Assembly (NCBI RefSeq): GCF_004614165.1
Contig: NZ_SPVG01000189.1
Location: 1 to 42,452 of the forward strand
DNA: 42,452 nucleotides
DNA from: Duganella callida
GTDB taxonomy: Bacteria > Pseudomonadota > Gammaproteobacteria > Burkholderiales > Burkholderiaceae_D
Direction: 5' to 3'
Both the position numbers and the translations under genes were made by a program. The notes below the pieces were generated by a model. It saw only the letters and a list, made by a program, of their open reading frames with translations. It did not search any database and was not told the origin of the DNA. Each line of letters begins with the position of its first letter. Positions within the stretch are counted from its first letter, which is position 1. This document shows, one piece after another, positions 38,484 to 42,452 of this stretch.

Positions 38484-38494
38484 ATTATATAGCG
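38484..38494 (-). promoter_or_regulatory. mod operon -10 element overlapping a ModE-like half-site
   Basis: The minus strand reads CGCTATATAAT, containing a perfect TATAAT (38484-38489) 34 bases before the modA start. CGCTATATA resembles half of the ModE box (CGnTATATA). The second half-site is not recognisable and the -35 is weak, so autoregulation by ModE is only suggested. Confidence 0.4.
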
Positions 38495-38579
38495 CTGGCG
38501 GCGTTTCAGCTAAGGGCAGCAAAAGTGGAGGTGCCACATTCACTTGACAGCCAAACCACCATCTGAGAGTATTGCTGTC

Positions 38580-39185
38580 ATGGACATGAAAACATCAAAT
38601 CCGGTGCCGCTGCGGGACCGCAATAAAGCCAAAACGCGGGAAGCCATCATGGCGGCCGTTGCGCGCCGGCTCGAAAATGACGGCCTGGCCCAGCTGAGCT
38701 TTACCGAAATCGCGCGCGAGGCCGACGTCGGCGAAAGCACGGTCTACCGCTATTACCCGAACAAGGACGCCTTGCTGGAAGCGTTCTGGGCGTGGGCACC
38801 CAAGGCCATCCAGCGCGACAGCTTCCCCGCCAACCTGGAGGAACTGCGGGCGCGGCTGGCCACCGATTTTCCGCGCTTCGACCAGCGGGAGCCGCTGATC
38901 CGCGGCATGCTGGCCTCGCCGCAGGGACGCAGCGCGCGCATGCAGACCGCGGCCGAGCGCCAGGCGGCGTTCCGCGCCCTGATCGACCACGAAGTCGGAC
39001 CGCTGCCCGACGCCGAGCGCGACCGCCTGGGCGCGGCGATCCAGCTGCTGTATTCGGCCACCGCCTGGGCCACCTTCAAGGATTACTGGAATCTGGATGG
39101 CGCGGAGGCCGGCCAGGCCGCTGCCGAAGCCATCGCCGCATTGCTGGACAACGCGCGCCGCAAGCAGCGCGGTCCGCGGGATTAG
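38580..39185 (+). CDS. TetR family transcriptional regulator
   Basis: A 201-residue repressor-type protein. The N-terminal helix-turn-helix LSFTEIAREADVGESTVYRYYPNKDALLEAF is clear, and the helical C-terminal ligand domain is unassigned. ATG 38580 is chosen; a TTG at 38544 would extend it by 12 residues, but that TTG is part of a TTGACA that may be a -35 element. Two small genes follow on the same strand 55 bases downstream. Ligand and targets are unknown; the divergent neighbour is modA. Confidence 0.87.
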   Translation: MDMKTSNPVPLRDRNKAKTREAIMAAVARRLENDGLAQLSFTEIAREADVGESTVYRYYPNKDALLEAFWAWAPKAIQRDSFPANLEELRARLATDFPRFDQREPLIRGMLASPQGRSARMQTAAERQAAFRALIDHEVGPLPDAERDRLGAAIQLLYSATAWATFKDYWNLDGAEAGQAAAEAIAALLDNARRKQRGPRD

Positions 39186-39240
39186 GACGATCGCGTCCAA
39201 CGTGCAGGACGTTTTCCTGCGAACTACTCCAGAGGTAACC

Positions 39241-39723
39241 ATGATCTTCCACGCATCGATGCCGAGCCGGCATCCCGAACACGTCGCCCGCGTCATCGCG
39301 GAAATATGGGGCGGTTTCGCCGCGCCTTTCCCGTCCTTCCCGGATTCCTGGATGGCCATCGCCGGCGACGCGCGCGGCACCATCATCGAAACCTATCCGT
39401 ATGACCGCGTGATCGCGCCGGGGACCGGCAGCGCCAGCTTCCAGCCGGGCGACGCCAATGACGCCGGCCACTACAGCGCCTTCCACCTGGCCGTGGCCAC
39501 CGCCATGCGCGCGGACCAGGTATTGGCGCTGGGCGAGCGCGAAGGCTGGCGCGCGCTGCGCTGCACACGCGGCGACAACTTCTTCGACGTGATCGAACTA
39601 TGGATCGAAAACACCACCATGATCGAAGTGCTGACCGACGATATGCAGGCCCAGTACCTGGCCTTCGCCACCCCGGCCAACTTCCGCGCCTTCGCCGCTT
39701 CGGCACAGCAGGTGCCGGCATGA
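39241..39723 (+). CDS. Conserved hypothetical protein, 160 residues
   Basis: A soluble cytoplasmic protein starting MIFHASMPSRHPEHVARVIAE, with an AGAGG ribosome site before ATG 39241. Its WGGFAAPFPSFPDSWMAIAG and GTIIETYP segments recall a family of uncharacterised proteins, for which I know no function. There are no catalytic or metal motifs that I recognise; two His (HYSAFHLAV) could be functional. It overlaps the next membrane-protein gene by 4 bases (ATGA), so the pair is coupled, probably behind the TetR gene. Confidence 0.8.
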   Translation: MIFHASMPSRHPEHVARVIAEIWGGFAAPFPSFPDSWMAIAGDARGTIIETYPYDRVIAPGTGSASFQPGDANDAGHYSAFHLAVATAMRADQVLALGEREGWRALRCTRGDNFFDVIELWIENTTMIEVLTDDMQAQYLAFATPANFRAFAASAQQVPA

Positions 39724-40094
39724 ATAAATCGTACTTCCGTATCGCCTCGCTGTATCTGCTGCTCGGCGTCGGCATGGGTATGGTGATGGCCGCCAGCGAG
39801 AATTTCGCGCTGCGCCCGGTACACGCGCACGTCAACCTGCTGGGCTGGGTCAGCCTGGCGCTGTTCGGATTGTTTTATACCGTTTATCCCCACGCCGCGG
39901 CCAACAAGCTGGCGCGCGTGCAGTTCTGGGGCTACAACATCGCCCTGCCGGTGCAGATGCTCGCGCTGGCCCTGTTCGTTACCGGCCATGCGGCCGTGGC
40001 GCCGCTGCTGGGCATTTCGTCGGTGATCGTCGTGCTCGGCGTCCTGTGCTTCGTGGTCAACGTCTGGCGCTACGCCGGCAGTAGTCAAAAATAA
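39720..40094 (+). CDS. Small membrane protein resembling a piece of haem-copper oxidase subunit I
   Basis: A 124-residue protein with about four transmembrane helices (10-25, 38-55, 72-90, 95-115). RPVHAHVNLLGWVSLALFGLFYTVYP resembles the HAHxxxxGW haem-ligand segment of cbb3-type oxidase or nitric oxide reductase subunit I, but the full subunit has twelve helices. Such stand-alone four-helix relatives occur in Proteobacteria without known function. A haem-binding role is possible. Its ATG overlaps the previous stop. Confidence 0.75.
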   Translation: MNKSYFRIASLYLLLGVGMGMVMAASENFALRPVHAHVNLLGWVSLALFGLFYTVYPHAAANKLARVQFWGYNIALPVQMLALALFVTGHAAVAPLLGISSVIVVLGVLCFVVNVWRYAGSSQK

Positions 40095-40254
40095 TACATC
40101 GACAGGCAACACCCATGTGTTTCAATATCCTGCGTCAGCTTGCGCGCGCGTCCGCTCACGGCCCGGCTGGCGGCGATCATGGCGAGATGGCCACATCGGC
40201 AGTCCGGGCGGCGGATGTGGTACATTCACGCCTCGCTTTCACCGCCCTTCCCCC

Positions 40255-40764
40255 ATGTCCGACCTGAAATACCTGAGCGCCTATTCCGAACAAACCCAGC
40301 AGCAAGTGGCACAACTGATCGCCCAGAACCGCCTGGGCGAGGTGCTGCTCAAGCGCTACGGCAAGCCGCACGACCTGCGCACCGACCGCGCGCTGTACGA
40401 CTACGTGCAGGAATTGAAAAATGAATACCTGCGCAACGCCGAACCGATCAACAAGGTCGCGTACGACAGCAAGATCCACGTGATCAACCACGCGCTGGGG
40501 CTGCATACCGCGATATCGCGCGTGCAAGGCGGCAAGCTGAAGGCCAAGCACGAAATCCGCGTGGCCACCATCTTCAAGGAAGTGCCGCTGGAATTCCTGC
40601 GCATGATCGCGGTGCACGAGCTGGCCCACGTCAAGGAAAAGCAGCACGACAAGGCGTTCTACAAGCTGTGCACCTACATGGAACCCAATTACCACCAGTA
40701 CGAATTCGACCTTCGGCTCTACCTGACGCAACTGGACACCGAAGGCCGCAGGCTGTGGTCCTGA
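40255..40764 (+). CDS. YgjP/SprT-type zinc metallopeptidase family (DUF45)
   Basis: A 169-residue protein with a zinc-site HELAH at residues 121-125 and a further His at 131 (EKQHDKAFY), the pattern of M48-like YgjP (WLM/DUF45) proteins. INHALGLHTAIS and RVATIFKEVPLEFLRM precede it. The family includes putative peptidases and, by one report, YgjP nucleotide pyrophosphatase activity, so function is open. The start ATG 40255 has a poor ribosome site; the open frame continues upstream but with unlikely composition. Confidence 0.8.
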   Translation: MSDLKYLSAYSEQTQQQVAQLIAQNRLGEVLLKRYGKPHDLRTDRALYDYVQELKNEYLRNAEPINKVAYDSKIHVINHALGLHTAISRVQGGKLKAKHEIRVATIFKEVPLEFLRMIAVHELAHVKEKQHDKAFYKLCTYMEPNYHQYEFDLRLYLTQLDTEGRRLWS

Positions 40765-40765
40765 A

Positions 40766-41371
40766 TCAGGAGCGCTGACGGCGCCGCGCCAGGCCGAGCA
40801 GCCCCAGGCCGCCGATCAGCATGGCATAGCTGGCCGGCTCCGGCACCGCGCTGACGTTGATGTTGTCGAAGGCGTACAGGCGGGTCAGGCCCTCATCCCA
40901 CGACAGCGACGCCAGGTTGGTGAAGCCGGCATTGAAGTTGAAGGTATTCCAGTGGTTGTTGGTGATGGTGAACGACTGCGTCACCACCGAGGCATCGCTT
41001 TTCACACCGGTAAAGGTCACGGTCCAGTTGAGAATGGCCGGGCGGCGCAGCAGATCGATCGAGCTGATGCTGAAGGCGCTGGCGTTGCTGGTCATCAGCG
41101 TGGTGGTTGCCAGCGGCGAGGCCGCCATCGCGTACGAACCGGCGTTGTAGGTGACGTCGGCCGCCAGCAGCGAATTGGGAACCGATGCCGAGCTTTGCAG
41201 CACGAAGCCGTCTTCCGTATAAAAACCGGCGGCATAGCTGGCCAGCAGGTTCACGTGCGTCATCTGGCTGCTGACCGAGGCGGCGTCGAAGTCGATCGTG
41301 GCCGCCTGGACGGAAGCGGCGGACAGCAATGCGGCGGCGACGGAGGCTTGCAACAGGTTCGAGGTTTTCAA
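40766..41371 (-). CDS. PEP-CTERM sorted exported protein
   Basis: A 201-residue secreted protein: Sec signal peptide (residues 1 to about 23), a Ser/Ala/Thr/Asn-rich body, and a C-terminal PEP-CTERM signal made of VPEPAS, a hydrophobic helix (YAMLIGGLGLLGL) and ARRRQRS. An exosortase would cut at the signal and deliver it to the cell surface, usually together with exopolysaccharide; no exosortase is in this window. The body lacks recognised domains. TTG 41371 is the start, because AAGGAG lies six bases upstream and no ATG precedes the signal peptide in frame. Confidence 0.9.
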   Translation of the reverse strand: MKTSNLLQASVAAALLSAASVQAATIDFDAASVSSQMTHVNLLASYAAGFYTEDGFVLQSSASVPNSLLAADVTYNAGSYAMAASPLATTTLMTSNASAFSISSIDLLRRPAILNWTVTFTGVKSDASVVTQSFTITNNHWNTFNFNAGFTNLASLSWDEGLTRLYAFDNINVSAVPEPASYAMLIGGLGLLGLARRRQRS

Positions 41372-41396
41372 GGCATTCTCCTTCTGGTTTTGTCAT

Positions 41397-41412
41397 CGGG
41401 CTCCCCAGCCCG
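41397..41412 (-). repeat. Leader hairpin before the PEP-CTERM gene
   Basis: CGGGCT and AGCCCG form a perfect 6-bp stem with a four-base loop, about 26 bases before the TTG start. It lacks a T-tract, so it is not a terminator; a role in mRNA stability or translation is possible. Confidence 0.4.
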
Positions 41413-41585
41413 TATTGCAATTAAACCATGAATCATGTCGAACTGACACAAGTCTTTTCAATTTATTATTTCTATCGGTGCGCTGTCCGCATGCGCGCAG
41501 AGAGGCCGCGATACATCATGCTCCATGACAACGTCGCGCCGGCGCTACAGCAGTGCCCGCCACGGCACTGGCATTCAGAGTGAGT

Positions 41586-41593
41586 TAACGTTA
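41586..41593 (+). promoter_or_regulatory. TAACGTTA palindrome before the DeoR gene
   Basis: A perfect 8-bp palindrome within GTTAACGTTACC, 33 bases upstream of the DeoR-family start codon, in an otherwise gene-free 254-base gap. It is a reasonable operator candidate for autoregulation. Confidence 0.3.
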
Positions 41594-41625
41594 CCATTAC
41601 TTCAGCGATCAAAAAGGAGTCTCCC

Positions 41626-42399
41626 GTGCTGAATGCAGAAGGCCGCCGCGAACAAATCCTGCACACGCTGCAATTGCAGGACAAGGTGCATGTCAGCCGC
41701 CTGGCGCGGCGCTTCGGCGTCTCGGCGGTGACGATACGCGGCGATTTGCGCACGCTGGCGGATGCGGGGCTGCTGCAGCGCCATCACGGCGGCGCCCGTC
41801 CCTCCGCCGAGATGCCGGCCGAAGCGCCGCTGGCGGCGCGCCACGCGGTGCACCGCGAACGCAAGCACGACATCGCCGCCATCGCCGTGACGCTGATACA
41901 ACCGGGCGACAAACTGATACTGGACGCCGGCAGCACCACGCTGCAACTGGCACGGCGCCTGGCCGCCAGCGGGCTGGCGCCGCTGAGCGTCTACACCAAC
42001 AGCCTGCCGATCGCCGGCGAACTGGCGGCGGTGGCGGAACTGGAATTGATACTGGCCGGCGGCACGCTGCGCCAGGCCTCGCAATCGTTGCAGGGAGCGC
42101 ACGCCGAGGCCAGCCTGGGCAGCTATATTTTCGACAAGCTGTTTCTTGGCGCCGACGGCATCGACGCCGCCTTCGGCCTCTCCACCCACGACGAAGCGGA
42201 AGCGCGCCTCAATGCCCGCATGTGCGCGCAGGCGCGGCAGGTGATCGTACTGGCCGACGGCTCCAAGTTCGGCCGCACCTGTCTGCACCGCATCTGCGGG
42301 CTGGAACGCATAGCCACCATCATCAGCGACGCCAGCCTGCCCGCGCCCATGCGCAGCGCGCTGTCCGAGCGCGGCATCCCCCTGCTCATCGCCGAATAA
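41626..42399 (+). CDS. DeoR family transcriptional regulator
   Basis: A 257-residue sugar-metabolism repressor. The N-terminal winged helix (VHVSRLARRFGVSAVTIRGDLRTLADAGLLQRHHGGA) is the DeoR signature. The C-terminal sensor resembles ribose-5-phosphate isomerase, with DAGSTTLQLA, VYTNSLPIAGEL, LAGGTLR, FLGADGI and LADGSKFG. DeoR proteins respond to phosphorylated sugars. The start is GTG 41626 with AAGGAG upstream. Its targets are probably beyond the right edge; nothing links it directly to the sugar cluster 12 kb away. Confidence 0.93.
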   Translation: MLNAEGRREQILHTLQLQDKVHVSRLARRFGVSAVTIRGDLRTLADAGLLQRHHGGARPSAEMPAEAPLAARHAVHRERKHDIAAIAVTLIQPGDKLILDAGSTTLQLARRLAASGLAPLSVYTNSLPIAGELAAVAELELILAGGTLRQASQSLQGAHAEASLGSYIFDKLFLGADGIDAAFGLSTHDEAEARLNARMCAQARQVIVLADGSKFGRTCLHRICGLERIATIISDASLPAPMRSALSERGIPLLIAE

Positions 42400-42436
42400 T
42401 CCGGGGTCAGTTCTGCCAATCGCACACGAGCTCTGC

Positions 42437-42452
42437 CGTAAGCGCGCTTACG
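42437..42452. repeat. Perfect 16-bp palindrome at the window edge
   Basis: CGTAAGCGCGCTTACG reads identically on both strands and ends exactly at the last base of the window, 38 bases after the DeoR stop. It may be an operator, a terminator stem or part of a longer repeat that is cut off. Confidence 0.5.

Noticed and set aside
38544-38579. TTGACA as -35 element of the TetR gene
   Set aside because: No acceptable -10 hexamer lies at 16-18 bases; the best one, TATTGC, is 20 bases away and next to the start codon.
40114-40266. 50-codon ORF starting MCFNILRQLARA before the YgjP-type gene
   Set aside because: Weak ribosome site, no recognised motif, and it overlaps the start of the downstream gene in another frame.
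41384-41440. Sigma-54 promoter before the PEP-CTERM gene
   Set aside because: The GG and GC dinucleotides in TGGTTTAATTGCA are seven bases apart, not the ten required.

Overview
This GC-rich window is a chromosomal segment of a betaproteobacterium, most probably Oxalobacteraceae (Massilia, Duganella or Janthinobacterium type). The evidence is the divergent hemC-ppc pair, a very long RpoD with an Ala/Lys-rich N-terminus, a PEP-CTERM protein, a KGG stress protein and general similarity of the housekeeping proteins. No tRNA, rRNA, CRISPR array, prophage or intact insertion sequence was seen. The only mobile-type gene is a decayed Rpn/YhgA-like nuclease.

Layout. Bases 1-9.6 kb are core genes: hemC (cut by the left edge), ppc, a 38-residue ORF, a GFA-family protein, a DUF899 protein, rpoD, a candidate small RNA, proQ and a DEDDy exonuclease. 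Bases 9.6-17 kb are a patchier stretch with a diheme cytochrome c, a triheme cytochrome c broken by a frameshift, an 11-bp tandem repeat, an orphan PilT-like ATPase, an RlmI-like protein without its catalytic domain, a DUF2807 protein, an aldehyde dehydrogenase and the Rpn pseudogene. Bases 17-20.3 kb carry an exported amidohydrolase and the purU-yaeQ-ycnI-like group.

Bases 20.3-30.1 kb are the most interesting part. Nine tightly packed minus-strand genes encode a PAS-AraC regulator, a gluconate-dehydrogenase-type subunit 3 with a twin-arginine-like signal, a GMC flavoprotein, an exported xylose-isomerase-like TIM barrel, a ribose/galactose-type ABC importer (ATPase, permease, binding protein), a second cytoplasmic TIM barrel and a Gfo/Idh/MocA dehydrogenase. 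Read together they suggest oxidation of a sugar or glycoside in the periplasm, processing there, import, and isomerisation plus redox chemistry in the cytoplasm. The cytochrome subunit normally paired with such GMC enzymes is missing from the cluster.

Bases 30.2-42.4 kb hold a CurA-like reductase, two small genes each preceded by a sigma-E-like promoter (a phasin-like protein and a KGG stress protein), an inositol-monophosphatase-like protein, two AraC regulators, an SDR oxidoreductase, a modABC-modE molybdate operon, a TetR regulator with two small downstream genes, a YgjP-type metallopeptidase, a PEP-CTERM protein and a DeoR regulator near the right edge. All assignments come from reading motifs by eye; no database search was run.
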